A program made the translations under genes and the position numbers. Under the pieces are notes generated by a model. That model was not told the DNA's origin. It did no database searches and saw nothing but the letters and a program-made list of their open reading frames with translations. Of a stretch of DNA of 64,000 nt, positions 8,078-16,930 are shown in pieces. The DNA comes from Arthrobacter sp. efr-133-TYG-118. Lineage in GTDB: Bacteria; Actinomycetota; Actinomycetes; Actinomycetales; Micrococcaceae. Within the stretch, counting starts at the first letter, position 1; each line of letters opens with the position of its first letter. The stretch is from positions 1 to 64,000 of the forward strand of contig NZ_JARVRH010000001.1 of NCBI RefSeq assembly GCF_030209755.1. Reading direction: 5' to 3'.

Positions 8078-9412
8078 TTACTTGAAGAACTTCGGAGCGT
8101 TTTGCGCGATGGTGCTATCCATCGTGCTGGTGAACTCGGCCGGCTTGACATTGCCCTGCGCCAAAAGCACGAGCTCTTGTTGCAGCCTGCTGTTCGTGGT
8201 CGGGTCAAGCTGGGTGTCCCACGGCATCGCGAGCTTCGTCCCGAGGTCCTGCGCCTGGTCGATTGCCTTCTTGTAGAGCGGTGTCGCGTTGGCGGGAATC
8301 GTCGTCTGCACATTCGTCGTGGGCGAGAGGGCGCCCGTGGCTGCGTACTCCGAGGGGTACTTGGCGAGGGCGAACTTCAGGAAATCCTTCACGAGCGGAT
8401 CAAAGGTGCTTGAGTTGACGGCCATCCCGATCCCGGAGGTCGCTACGTACTCGTTGGCGGCCGTCGCCGAGGTTGGCGTGGCTGGCAGGGTGAAGTAGTC
8501 GACGTCGCTGCGCACTGCCGGATTCAGCTTGTCGGTCGCGAGGCTGGGCAGTTCCCAGGTGCCGATGTTGTACATGGCGGCCTTGCCGGAGGTGAAGAGG
8601 TTCTGGGCGTCAGAGTAGCCTTGCGACGAGAACCCGTCCTGGAAGCAACTGGCCCCTCCGAGCTGGCTGATCCAGTTGACTGTCCTCTGGCCGGTGGCGT
8701 CGCTGAACTTCGCGTCACCCTTCTTGAGCTTCTGCACGAAGTCGGGTCCGGCGTCGCGGAAGGGCTGGTAGGAGACGTAGCGCTCAAGCGGCCACTGGTC
8801 CTGGCCGTCCAGGGCGAGAGGCGTAATGCCGGCCTTGCGCAGGGCCGTGCACATTGCGGGAATGTCGTCGAGTGACTTCGGCACTGATACTCCAGCCTGC
8901 TGGAAAAGGGCCTTGTTGTACCAAAAGTACTCGAGCTCGAACTGGAACGGGATCATGTAGAGAGAACCGTCGTCGAAGCGTTGGTAGTTGAGCGCGTTCG
9001 TCCGGTAGGTGTCGTAGACGCCAAGGTCTTTCAGCAGCTTCTCGGCATCGACCATCGTGCCTTTCTTGGCGAGTTGCTGGGCGAAGGGGGTAGCGTCCGT
9101 GTCGAACAGCTCCGGAAGCTTGTTTGCCGCGGCGAGGGTTTCGTACTTCTGGATGTACGAGGGCCGGTCGGGGGTCGTGATCAGGTTCAGGGAAAAGCCG
9201 GGATGGGTCTGCGCGTACTCATCGGCGACCTTTTTCATGATGTTGATGACTGCGCCGTCAGCAGGCCGGGACAGAAGCCACGAGATTTGCCGCGGTTTGA
9301 TTTCGCCGGTGGGGCTGACGTTGGCTGCGGGATTGCCGCCGCCGCTGCCACATGCGGCGAGGGCGAGGGTGACGGCCGCTGCTACGGCGGCCGTTCGCAT
9401 GAGTTTCTTCAT
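8078..9412 (-). CDS. ABC transporter sugar-binding lipoprotein
   Basis: A 444-aa extracellular solute-binding protein (family 1). The signal peptide is MKKLMRTAAVAAAVTLALAA with a lipobox ending at Cys21 (LAAC), followed by a GSGGG linker, so it is lipid-anchored outside the membrane. The mature part has Trp and aromatic segments typical of oligosaccharide binders. The ATG at 9412 is the only start that gives a signal peptide, and an AAAGGAG lies 10 bp upstream. With the GH32 gene upstream, the ligand is probably sucrose, a fructooligosaccharide or a levan fragment; this is inferred from context. Confidence 0.9.
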   Translation of the reverse strand: MKKLMRTAAVAAAVTLALAACGSGGGNPAANVSPTGEIKPRQISWLLSRPADGAVINIMKKVADEYAQTHPGFSLNLITTPDRPSYIQKYETLAAANKLPELFDTDATPFAQQLAKKGTMVDAEKLLKDLGVYDTYRTNALNYQRFDDGSLYMIPFQFELEYFWYNKALFQQAGVSVPKSLDDIPAMCTALRKAGITPLALDGQDQWPLERYVSYQPFRDAGPDFVQKLKKGDAKFSDATGQRTVNWISQLGGASCFQDGFSSQGYSDAQNLFTSGKAAMYNIGTWELPSLATDKLNPAVRSDVDYFTLPATPTSATAANEYVATSGIGMAVNSSTFDPLVKDFLKFALAKYPSEYAATGALSPTTNVQTTIPANATPLYKKAIDQAQDLGTKLAMPWDTQLDPTTNSRLQQELVLLAQGNVKPAEFTSTMDSTIAQNAPKFFK

Positions 9413-9458
9413 GGGGGAAAATCTCCTTTGATTTGAACGGAGGTCTGGCGCTGGGTAT

Positions 9459-10895
9459 TTAGTTGTCTGTGCGCTTACGTATCTCAAGGTCAGTGAGAGT
9501 GATGGTGCCTTCACCGGCGAAAACGCCGATCCGGCCGTCCGGTAGCCCGTAGATCCGGGTGCTCACGGCGACCTGCCGGTCGACGACGGCGACGCAGAGG
9601 TCCCCGTCCACGACAAGTTCGAGGGTGTGTTCTCCGGGCAGGAGCTCGCAGGGGCGTTCCAGTTCGATCTCGAAGGGGACATCCCCCGAGATGTGCCATT
9701 GCGCGTCGCCATTGATTTCGCGGGGCCACCGGTCAAACACCAGGCGGTCGCGCTTCGGTTCCAGGCGGATGATGTAGGACTCGTCCCCGTCCGCGCTTGA
9801 GCGGAGCAGCAAGCCGCATTCGGTGGTATCGGGTTCTATCTGCAACACCGCCCGGGCGTAGAACTGCCGAGGGAGCACCTCATCGGACACCATGGCCGTG
9901 TACCCGTCGGGAACATCCAGCGCCACCGGAAGGGCACTGCCGAAGGTTACCGGGATGTCGTCCCAGAAGCTCTCGACAAGCTCGTCGGCAAAGGAAAACG
10001 CGAGGGTGCCGTCGTCGTTCTGGCGGGCCTCGAGGACGGACATCGTGCCCGCCCACTGCCAGGCGCCGTCGTCGCGGTTGTCCTCCTTGCTGGCGATCCA
10101 GCCGAAGAAGAACCGGCGGCCATCCCGCTCAGCCGTCTTCGATGCATAGAAGGCGCGGCCGTCAACGGTGTCCCGAGCAGGCACGATCCATGGCCCATCG
10201 GGACTTTTCGCCATGCGGTAGCGGGTGGTGAAGGACTCGGAGAATTCCGAATAGACCATGTACCACCAGTCACCCCAGGCGAACACGTCCGGGCATTCGT
10301 GCGTGATGTACCGGCGGGGATCCCAGAACGGCTCGGCATGCTCCCAATCCATCAAGTCCGGGGAGACGCATTGGGCGATCACTCCGCGCCGGCGCTCCGG
10401 CCCCTCCGTGTGCCGTGCGGCCAGCAGCATCCGCCACAAACCGCTTGTCTCGTCCTTGAAGACGAACGGATCGCGCCAGTCGCCGGATTCGTAGCCGGCC
10501 GGCGCGCCGAAGGTCAACTCCGGATGCTTGACCCACGTCAGCATCCCGTCCGTGCTCGTGGCATGCATGACGAGTTGCAGCGGGGCCCCGTCGGAGCCGA
10601 GGTGCCGAGGATTCTGTCCGGTGTAGAACAGGTGGTGTATTCCGGACTCGTCGCACACAACGCTGCCCGTGTACGCATTGAAGTCGGCCTCGCTGTCCCC
10701 ACCATGACGCAGCGACACTCCATGGTCCTCGAACCGGGTGAGGTCCTTGGTGGTCACGAGGTTCCAGGACGTTCCCGGCTTCGGGTCGTTCCGCACCTCG
10801 TGCAGATAGAAAAGCCAAAACTCCCCGTCCTTCTGGAACGGGATCACGTCTCCAACCCATCCATCGGTGGGTTGGAAGAAGACTGAGTAAGTCAT
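9459..10895 (-). CDS. Glycoside hydrolase family 32 (beta-fructosidase type)
   Basis: A 478-aa enzyme without a signal peptide, so it probably cleaves imported fructosides inside the cell. The three GH32 motifs are visible. The nucleophile region is FQPTDGWVGD with Asp16 in place of the usual WMNDPNG context. GDWRDPF carries the transition-state stabiliser Asp142. HECPDVF carries the acid/base Glu200. The C-terminal beta-sandwich follows from about residue 320. The altered first motif (GWVGDVIPF) marks a divergent subgroup, so the exact substrate is open. It is the first gene of the operon. The ATG at 10895 has only a weak Shine-Dalgarno. Confidence 0.88.
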   Translation of the reverse strand: MTYSVFFQPTDGWVGDVIPFQKDGEFWLFYLHEVRNDPKPGTSWNLVTTKDLTRFEDHGVSLRHGGDSEADFNAYTGSVVCDESGIHHLFYTGQNPRHLGSDGAPLQLVMHATSTDGMLTWVKHPELTFGAPAGYESGDWRDPFVFKDETSGLWRMLLAARHTEGPERRRGVIAQCVSPDLMDWEHAEPFWDPRRYITHECPDVFAWGDWWYMVYSEFSESFTTRYRMAKSPDGPWIVPARDTVDGRAFYASKTAERDGRRFFFGWIASKEDNRDDGAWQWAGTMSVLEARQNDDGTLAFSFADELVESFWDDIPVTFGSALPVALDVPDGYTAMVSDEVLPRQFYARAVLQIEPDTTECGLLLRSSADGDESYIIRLEPKRDRLVFDRWPREINGDAQWHISGDVPFEIELERPCELLPGEHTLELVVDGDLCVAVVDRQVAVSTRIYGLPDGRIGVFAGEGTITLTDLEIRKRTDN

Positions 10896-10917
10896 CAGCG
10901 TTGATGTCCATTTCTGC

Positions 10918-10974
10918 TAAAGCGTTTGATCACTGCAAGCGTAACCGAGGTCACACTTTTGATCAAGCGTTTAA
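10918..10974 (-). promoter_or_regulatory. GH32 operon promoter with two LacI-type operators
   Basis: Read on the minus strand, TTGATC (10961-10966) and TACGCT (10938-10943) are 17 bp apart and form a plausible -35/-10. Two palindromes of the LacI form T-N-AA-N-CG-N-TT-N-A flank it. TCAAGCGTTTAA (10963-10974) overlaps the -35, and TAAAGCGTTTGA (10918-10929) lies just downstream of the -10. Their centres are 45 bp apart. This is a classic repressor layout. The rest of the 10896-11057 gap shows nothing else. Confidence 0.8.
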
Positions 10975-11057
10975 GCAGGTTGTTTTGGCGGTCTGGCCCG
11001 CACGCTGCGGGATCGGCTCTGCGGTGCGGGAGTTAACGCACGTCGGCTGGTACGCAG

Positions 11058-12200
11058 CTAGGCAGTTGCGCAGACTGCGCGGTTCCGTCCAAGGGACTTG
11101 GCTTGGTACAGCGCTTTGTCTGCGGCCACGATCATGTGGGACACCTCGGCGTCGGCGAGGGTGCTGGGCGCGATGCCATAGCTCACTGTGGGGAAGGTGA
11201 CGCCGTCCGGTGGTTCTGCCGAGGCCAAACGGCGGCTGATTTCGGTGGCAATGATTTCTGCGCTCTCCAGGTCGGCCCCTGGAAGCAGGATCGTGAATTC
11301 CTCTCCGCCGTACCTCCCGACGAGGTCTGTGTGGCGGACCGAGGCCTGACACGCGGCGGCGAAGGCCTGGATGGCGGTGTCACCCGCGGCGTGGCCATGA
11401 CCGTCGTTGAGGGCTTTGAAATGGTCGAGGTCGGCGAGGATCAAGGTGGAGATCGATCCCGCGGAGTGCAGCCTGCTCATTTCCTGGGTGGCCAGCTCCA
11501 TGAAGGCGGTGCGGTTGAGGAGCCCCGTCAGGCCGTCCCGGGTGGCGCGTTCGTTGAGCCCGTTGATGAGCTGCTCGTTACTCAGCGCAGTCATGCTGAA
11601 GGACACGGTGACGAGAAGCACGATGGTGACCACGCTGGTGGTTGCCGAGCTGAGATAGGTACCGAAATCCGGACCGTCGGGCCCTTCCACGACGTAAGCG
11701 ATCCCCCGGCAGAAAAAGAATGACGCCAGCACTCCTGCGGCGAGCGCCAAGGAGCGGTGGGCCTGTGAAACGCTGGGCTTCAAACGCCAAAGTTCAACGG
11801 TTGCCAAACCCATGCCCAAGGACATCATGGCTAAATACACCAGGCCACCGGACCATGCGTTGGTGGCCGGGCTCTCCAGCGCGGCGGCCACAGCGGCGGC
11901 GACGGGTCCGGCGAGGAGCTGCCATCGCGGCGTCGGAAGCAAGCGCAGAGAACGCGAGCCCGCCCACACACTGAACGCCCCTGCTACCAGCAAAGCGTTG
12001 CCGAGGGGACCCGCCCAAATTTGCTGGGAAGTCCCGGTGAGCAGGTACGCCATGTTCCCCGAGAGCAGGAAAACGAGGGCGAGGCACCACCACCCGCTGT
12101 ACGCGGAGCGGGTCCGGCGGAACGATCCGAAAAACAGCAGGCAGAGGGTAAACGCGACAATGCCCAGAGCTATCTTCAAGCTGACCGGATCGAGACCCAT
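11058..12200 (-). CDS. Membrane diguanylate cyclase (GGDEF domain)
   Basis: A 380-aa protein. The first about 200 residues hold six or so hydrophobic segments of a membrane sensor without a recognised domain. A GGDEF domain follows (about 215-375), starting RDGLTGLLNRTAFMELATQE. The active-site motif is GGEEF (GRYGGEEFTILLPG), which is compatible with c-di-GMP synthesis. The ATG at 12200 has GGGGAG 5 bp upstream. No phosphodiesterase or effector gene is adjacent. The input signal is unknown. Confidence 0.9.
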   Translation of the reverse strand: MGLDPVSLKIALGIVAFTLCLLFFGSFRRTRSAYSGWWCLALVFLLSGNMAYLLTGTSQQIWAGPLGNALLVAGAFSVWAGSRSLRLLPTPRWQLLAGPVAAAVAAALESPATNAWSGGLVYLAMMSLGMGLATVELWRLKPSVSQAHRSLALAAGVLASFFFCRGIAYVVEGPDGPDFGTYLSSATTSVVTIVLLVTVSFSMTALSNEQLINGLNERATRDGLTGLLNRTAFMELATQEMSRLHSAGSISTLILADLDHFKALNDGHGHAAGDTAIQAFAAACQASVRHTDLVGRYGGEEFTILLPGADLESAEIIATEISRRLASAEPPDGVTFPTVSYGIAPSTLADAEVSHMIVAADKALYQAKSLGRNRAVCATA

Positions 12201-12245
12201 ATTCGCTCCCCTCGTGGGCACCAGCCTACGACATCGAGGGGGTGG

Positions 12246-12989
12246 TTAGCGGGCGGACCAGCCCCCGTCCATCGTGTAGCTGGCCCCGGTGACCATGCCG
12301 GCGTCGTCGGACGCTATCCACGCGGCCAGCGACGCTACTTCCTCCGGCTCCACAAGTCGCTTCACCGCAGACTCCGTCAGCATGACCTTCGCCAGGACCT
12401 CCGATTCAGGGATACCGTGCAGCAGTGCCTGGTTCGCGATCTGCTTCTCGACGAGGGGCGTACGCACGTACCCCGGATTGATGCAGTTTGAGGTGACCCC
12501 GTGCTGGCCGCCCTCGAGTGCCGTCACTTTGCTAAGCCCCTCGAGCCCGTGCTTGGCCGAGACATACGCGCTCTTGAATGCCGACGCCCGCAGCCCGTGG
12601 ACTGAGGAAAGGTTGATGATCCGGCCGAATCCGTTGGCGTACATGTGCGGGAGTGCGGCCCGGATGAGCAGGAAAGGGGCCTCTAACATGAGCGTCAGGA
12701 TGCGGCGGAAGTCCGCCGGCTCGAACTCTTCGATGGGGGCAACCTTCTGGATTCCGGCATTGTTGACGAGGATGTCGCAATCCAGGCTGAGTCCGGCGAG
12801 GGCCTCCGTGTCGAGCAAGTCGACGGCCCAGGCGGTGCCGCCCAGCTTGTCGGCGAGCGCCGCGGCTCCGGCTGCGTCGACGTCGGCCACCACAACCTTC
12901 GCGCCCCGCGCGGCGAGGGCCGTGGCACATGCTGCCCCGATGCCGCTCGCCCCGCCGGTGACCAGGGCCTTGCGGCCTTCCAGGCTCAT
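12246..12989 (-). CDS. 3-hydroxybutyrate dehydrogenase (SDR family)
   Basis: A 247-aa short-chain dehydrogenase. It has the Rossmann motif TGGASGIG, NNAG at the end of beta4, the catalytic Ser (NLSSVHG) and YVSAKHG with the Tyr-x3-Lys pair. The C-terminal part (NCINPGYVRTPLVEKQI, then a KRLVEPEEVASLAAWIAS stretch) matches D-3-hydroxybutyrate dehydrogenases that oxidise the substrate to acetoacetate with NAD+. Its ATG overlaps the stop of the upstream MHS transporter by 4 bp, so transporter and enzyme are coupled. Substrate is inferred from family resemblance and context. Confidence 0.8.
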   Translation of the reverse strand: MSLEGRKALVTGGASGIGAACATALAARGAKVVVADVDAAGAAALADKLGGTAWAVDLLDTEALAGLSLDCDILVNNAGIQKVAPIEEFEPADFRRILTLMLEAPFLLIRAALPHMYANGFGRIINLSSVHGLRASAFKSAYVSAKHGLEGLSKVTALEGGQHGVTSNCINPGYVRTPLVEKQIANQALLHGIPESEVLAKVMLTESAVKRLVEPEEVASLAAWIASDDAGMVTGASYTMDGGWSAR

Positions 12990-14362
12990 GCGCGGGCACC
13001 GATGGGCAGGCCGTGGCGAACGGCGTCGGCGTTGTCGACGTCCTCGAGCGCGACCCCGCGGGTCTCCTTGAGCGTCAAGACGACGGCGGCGGTGATGGCG
13101 CAGGCGATCACCAGGTAGATGGCGGTGGGCATCCAGGATCCGGTGTCCTTGAGCCACTGGGTTGCCAGCAGCGGGGCCAGCGAACCGGCGAAGATCGAGG
13201 TGACCTGCGAACCGAGGGAGACGCCCGAGTAGCGCATCCGGGTGGGGAAGAGCTCAGTCATGATGGCCGGCTGCCCTGCGTACATGAAGGCGTGCAGGCA
13301 GAGGCCGATGGTCACGGCCGCAACGATCACCACGGGATTCTTGGTGTCGAACATGGGGAAGGCGAAGAACGGCCAAGTGGCACCGCTTATGGCCCCGATC
13401 AGGTAAACCGGCTTGCGCCCCCAGTTGTCTGCCAGCCGGCCCAGCTGCGGGATGACGACGAAGTGGACGACGTGCGCGATCAGGAGGGCGAGCAGCAAGG
13501 AGGAGGTGTCGTACTTGTCCACGCTCTTGAGGTACACGATGGAGAAGCTCACCACGAGGTAGTACATGATGTTCTCCGCGAGCCTCAGTCCCATGGCCTG
13601 GAGGATGCCCTTGGGGTACTTGCGGATGACCTCGCCGACGCCGTAGCTGATGGCTTGTTCCTTCTCCACCTGGGCCTTTGCCTCAAGGAAGATCGGGGCC
13701 TCGGTGACGTGGGTGCGGATGTAGTAGCCCACGAAGACGATCACGGCGGAGAGCCAGAAGGCCACACGCCATCCCCAGCCCAGGAAGGCTGCGCTGCTGA
13801 GGGTCGTGGACATGATGAAGAGGACCAGCGTGGCCAGGAGGTTGCCGACGGGAACCGCGGCCTGCGGCCAGCTTGACCAGAATCCGCGGGACTCCTTGGG
13901 ACTGTGTTCCGCCACCAGCAGCACCGCGCCACCCCATTCGCCACCCAGTGCGAAGCCTTGGATGAAGCGGAGCGCCACGAGCATGGCCGGCGCCCAGTAC
14001 CCGAGGTCGGCGAAGCCGGGGAGGCAGCCCATCAGGAACGTGGATACGCCGACAATCACGATGGTGAGCTGGAGCGTGGGTTTGCGGCCGAGCCTGTCGC
14101 CGATCTGGCCGAAGACGATCCCGCCCAGGGGCCGGGCCACGAAGCCCACCGCGTACGTCAGGAACGCCTGGATGATGCCGTCAAGGTCGTTGCCGGTGGG
14201 CGGGAAGAAGTACTTGCCGAAAACCAGCGTTGCGGCGGTGGCGTAGAGGAAGAATTCGTACCATTCCACCACAGTGCCCACCATCGAGGCGGCGACGATC
14301 TTCTTGAGGCCTGCGCCTTTACCGGTGGCGGCGCCTGCTGCGGAGCGTTGTCCTACGCTCAT
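12986..14362 (-). CDS. MHS-family MFS transporter, probable hydroxybutyrate/organic-acid uptake
   Basis: A 458-aa major-facilitator transporter of the metabolite:H+ symporter (MHS) subfamily with 12 predicted helices. The family start SMVGTVVEWYEFFLYATAAT is clear, as is the loop motif GQIGDRLGRKPTLQ. The ATG at 14362 is used because AAGGAG lies 6 bp upstream; the ATG two codons earlier would be too close. It precedes and is coupled to the dehydrogenase gene, which suggests uptake of 3-hydroxybutyrate or a related acid. A LysR gene diverges from it. Confidence 0.88.
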   Translation of the reverse strand: MSVGQRSAAGAATGKGAGLKKIVAASMVGTVVEWYEFFLYATAATLVFGKYFFPPTGNDLDGIIQAFLTYAVGFVARPLGGIVFGQIGDRLGRKPTLQLTIVIVGVSTFLMGCLPGFADLGYWAPAMLVALRFIQGFALGGEWGGAVLLVAEHSPKESRGFWSSWPQAAVPVGNLLATLVLFIMSTTLSSAAFLGWGWRVAFWLSAVIVFVGYYIRTHVTEAPIFLEAKAQVEKEQAISYGVGEVIRKYPKGILQAMGLRLAENIMYYLVVSFSIVYLKSVDKYDTSSLLLALLIAHVVHFVVIPQLGRLADNWGRKPVYLIGAISGATWPFFAFPMFDTKNPVVIVAAVTIGLCLHAFMYAGQPAIMTELFPTRMRYSGVSLGSQVTSIFAGSLAPLLATQWLKDTGSWMPTAIYLVIACAITAAVVLTLKETRGVALEDVDNADAVRHGLPIGARA

Positions 14363-14491
14363 GTCCATCTCCTTAGTGTCCACACTGACACGTGCTGTGA
14401 TCCACAACACGAAATGCTCCAATGAGTATTGCCGCACATTACTAGTGCATCAATGGCCAAAATGGCACCAAGTGTGTGCAGAATTGCAGAT

Positions 14492-15388
14492 ATGAATCCG
14501 AATCCCGACGACTTGCTGGTCCTCCTCGCAGTATCGCGCTCAGGTAAGTTCACGACGGCGGCCCAAGCCCTGGGCCTGAACCACACCACCGTTTCCCGCA
14601 GGATCGCCGCGCTCGAGAAGACGCTCGGCGGCCGGGTCCTCGCGCGGGCGGCTGGTGGCTGGGAAGTCACGGAGCTCGGCGCTGAGGCCGTGGGCGTGGC
14701 AGAGCGGATTGAAGCGGCGGTAGGCACGCTGGGACCGGAGGACCGCGCGCCGGACCCCATTGCCGGCGTCGTACGCATGACCGCAACTGACGGTTTCAGC
14801 GCGTACATCGCGGCACCGGCCGTGGCGCGCTTGCGGCGATCGCATCCCGGCCTCACCGTGGAGATCATCACCGTCACCCGCCGGGCGCTCCAGCAGCGTT
14901 CCGGCCTGGACGTCGAGGTGGTGGTGGGCGAACCCCAGGTGCACCGGGCCGAGGCTGTGCTGCTGGGCGAGTACATGCTGGGAATGTACGCCTCGCGCGA
15001 GTACTTGGCTTTTCACGGCGTGCCCGCCACAGTGGACGAGCTGACGCGGCATCAGCTGGTCTATTTCGTGGACTCCATGCTGCAAGTGGACGACCTCGAT
15101 GCCCCGCGCCGGCTGGTCCCGTCCATGCGCGACGGCTTGAGCTCCACTAACGTCTTCGTCCATGTGGAGGCGACGCGTGCCGGGGCCGGTATCGGCTTCC
15201 TGCCGTGCTTCATGGCGGACCGGCACCCGGACCTCGTGCGGCTGCTGCCCTCGGAATTCGCGGAGCTGCTCCCCTACTGGATGGTCCTGAGACCCGATTC
15301 GATGCGCCGCCCCGCCGTTGCCGCCGTCGTGCACGCCTTGCAGGAGGAGACGGCCGCCCACCGCGAGCTGCTGCTGGCGCGCCGCTGA
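14492..15388 (+). CDS. LysR-family transcriptional regulator
   Basis: A 298-aa LysR regulator. The N-terminal winged HTH covers residues 1-60 (DDLLVLLAVSRSGKFTTAAQ, then LGLNHTTVSRRIAALEKTLG) and the substrate-binding domain follows. The ATG at 14492 starts directly at the HTH. It is divergent from the MHS transporter/dehydrogenase operon across 129 bp and is the probable regulator of that operon. I see no convincing operator in the gap, which contains several A+T-rich short repeats. Confidence 0.88.
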   Translation: MNPNPDDLLVLLAVSRSGKFTTAAQALGLNHTTVSRRIAALEKTLGGRVLARAAGGWEVTELGAEAVGVAERIEAAVGTLGPEDRAPDPIAGVVRMTATDGFSAYIAAPAVARLRRSHPGLTVEIITVTRRALQQRSGLDVEVVVGEPQVHRAEAVLLGEYMLGMYASREYLAFHGVPATVDELTRHQLVYFVDSMLQVDDLDAPRRLVPSMRDGLSSTNVFVHVEATRAGAGIGFLPCFMADRHPDLVRLLPSEFAELLPYWMVLRPDSMRRPAVAAVVHALQEETAAHRELLLARR

Positions 15389-15403
15389 GCTGCGGCGTGC
15401 TGC

Positions 15404-15455
15404 GCCGACGCTCGCTCACATACAAGCCCTCCCCGGCCGACGCTCGCTCACATAC
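15404..15455. repeat. 20-bp direct repeat between convergent genes
   Basis: GCCGACGCTCGCTCACATAC occurs at 15404-15423 and again, unchanged, at 15436-15455. The second copy runs on into CGAGTGAGGG, which can pair with CTCGCTCA of the same copy as a short stem. It lies between the LysR stop and the stop of the convergent gene at 15465, so it may serve as a transcript end. Nothing coding is seen here. Confidence 0.7.
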
Positions 15456-15464
15456 GAGTGAGGG

Positions 15465-16355
15465 TCAGGCGGCTGGCTGAGGGTCGTGCCGGATTTGGGC
15501 GCCGACGGCGAATGCCCGGACCTTGGCATCGTCCCAGATATGCGCGGGAACCGCCCCGCCGAGGAGCTTCCGGGCCAGTTGGGGATCGTCGCCGAACGGC
15601 TCGTGGCTGCCGGCCATGATCATGTTTCCGTATCGCCGACCCTTGAGCATCGCGGGGTCGGCAACGATCATGGTGTGCGCGAAGGTGTCTGCGATAGTGG
15701 CGGCGTCTTCGCGGGCGTTCTTGAGATCCGGGGCATCTCCGGAATTCACCACGTAGAGCCCGCCCGGAGCCAGCACCCTCTGCGCGTGATCGTTGAATTC
15801 GCGGGTTGTGAGCGCCCTCGGAGTGAAAGCGCCGGCAAAGACGTCCCGGATGATGAGGTCGCGGGTGTCCGGAGTGAGGCCTTCCGTGACTTCCCTTGCT
15901 TCGCCCACCCGGATTCGAAGCAACGGGGCCTTAGGGAGATCGAACCAGCCGCGGACGTATTCGGCCAGCTTGCCGTCGAGCTCCACCACCACTTGGCGTG
16001 CATCCGGGTAGGCGGCGTGGAAGTACCGGGCCAGGGAACATGCTCCGCCACCGAGATGCAAGGCTCGAAGCTTCGGCTTGGACTCGGGCGGCCATTTGGA
16101 TTCCACGAGCGCCGCAATCCAGCGCATGTACTCGAAGTCCAGGAACAGCGGCTCTGCCACATCGATGTGCGAGCTCATGACGCCGTTGATCTTCAGGAGC
16201 CAGCCGTTGGAGTTGTCCGGGTCGGCAACGAGTTCGCAGTCGCCGGTGTCGATGTAGTAAACGCCCTCCACGGGACCATTCGGCTTCGTGCCCGCGGGCA
16301 CCTCAATGACCCCGGCAGCTTGCCCGGCGCCCCTGCCCTTGCCACGCTTCGCCAC
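15465..16355 (-). CDS. Spermidine-synthase-like methyltransferase-fold protein
   Basis: A 296-aa protein with the spermidine synthase/SAM-dependent methyltransferase fold. It contains LRALHLGGGACSLARYFHAA as the nucleotide-binding loop, then VVVELDGKLAEYVRGWF as the acidic strand 2 motif. Such actinobacterial proteins are often annotated spermidine synthase, but the substrate is unproven. The start is uncertain. The GTG at 16355 has AGAAGG 8 bp upstream and clears the neighbouring gene; a longer frame would overlap the acetyltransferase gene. The basic leader KRGKGRGAG follows the start. Confidence 0.75.
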   Translation of the reverse strand: MAKRGKGRGAGQAAGVIEVPAGTKPNGPVEGVYYIDTGDCELVADPDNSNGWLLKINGVMSSHIDVAEPLFLDFEYMRWIAALVESKWPPESKPKLRALHLGGGACSLARYFHAAYPDARQVVVELDGKLAEYVRGWFDLPKAPLLRIRVGEAREVTEGLTPDTRDLIIRDVFAGAFTPRALTTREFNDHAQRVLAPGGLYVVNSGDAPDLKNAREDAATIADTFAHTMIVADPAMLKGRRYGNMIMAGSHEPFGDDPQLARKLLGGAVPAHIWDDAKVRAFAVGAQIRHDPQPAA

Positions 16356-16411
16356 TACAGCCGCCTTCTTCCGGTCATGCCTCAACCCTAGTTGACGCCG
16401 CAGCCTTGCGG

Positions 16412-16915
16412 TCAGCCCCCGACGGCGGAACGCACCATCCGGATCTCCGGTAGTTCGTGCCATTCCGGCGGCAGGAGCTGACGCGTTCCGTCGGCCCGGA
16501 AGCCGTTCTTGCGATAGAAAGCCTGGGCCCGTGGATTATCTTCAAGCACCCAAAGGAACGCGGCAGAGTTGCCGATCACGGCGTCGACCAATGCTTGCCC
16601 CACGCACAAACCGTGCACGCGACGCAAGGTATAGATCACCTGCAGTTGCAGCTCGCAGGGCCGGTCCTCGTCCCCGGCCTCACGCGCCGAGGCGATGCCC
16701 ACCAAGGCACCGTCGGCGTCGTGGGCGAGCATCGGCTTATACGAGCCCGCCAAGGCTTCCCGCTGCCTCTCGATCCGGGCGTTGATGGTGGCCTCGCGGA
16801 AGGCGAAGAACTCCTCAGGCAAGAGGTGCCCGTAGCTTTCCCGCCAGGCAGCCACGTGCATTCGTGTCAGGGGCTCGGCGTCGTCCACCGTGGCGGGACG
16901 AAGGGTAAATTCCAT
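16412..16915 (-). CDS. GNAT-family N-acetyltransferase
   Basis: A 167-aa acetyltransferase of the GNAT fold. The N-terminal strand MEFTLRPATVDDAEPLTRMH is typical. The acetyl-CoA region is diverged (VIYTLRRVHGLCVGQALVDA), and the C-terminal strand is FLWVLEDNPRAQAFYRKNGF. The ATG at 16915 is chosen; a GTG two codons upstream is also possible and neither has a clear Shine-Dalgarno. Target molecule unknown. It lies between two methyltransferase-fold genes on the same strand. Confidence 0.85.
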   Translation of the reverse strand: MEFTLRPATVDDAEPLTRMHVAAWRESYGHLLPEEFFAFREATINARIERQREALAGSYKPMLAHDADGALVGIASAREAGDEDRPCELQLQVIYTLRRVHGLCVGQALVDAVIGNSAAFLWVLEDNPRAQAFYRKNGFRADGTRQLLPPEWHELPEIRMVRSAVGG

Positions 16916-16930
16916 TGGCACAGCCTAGCG

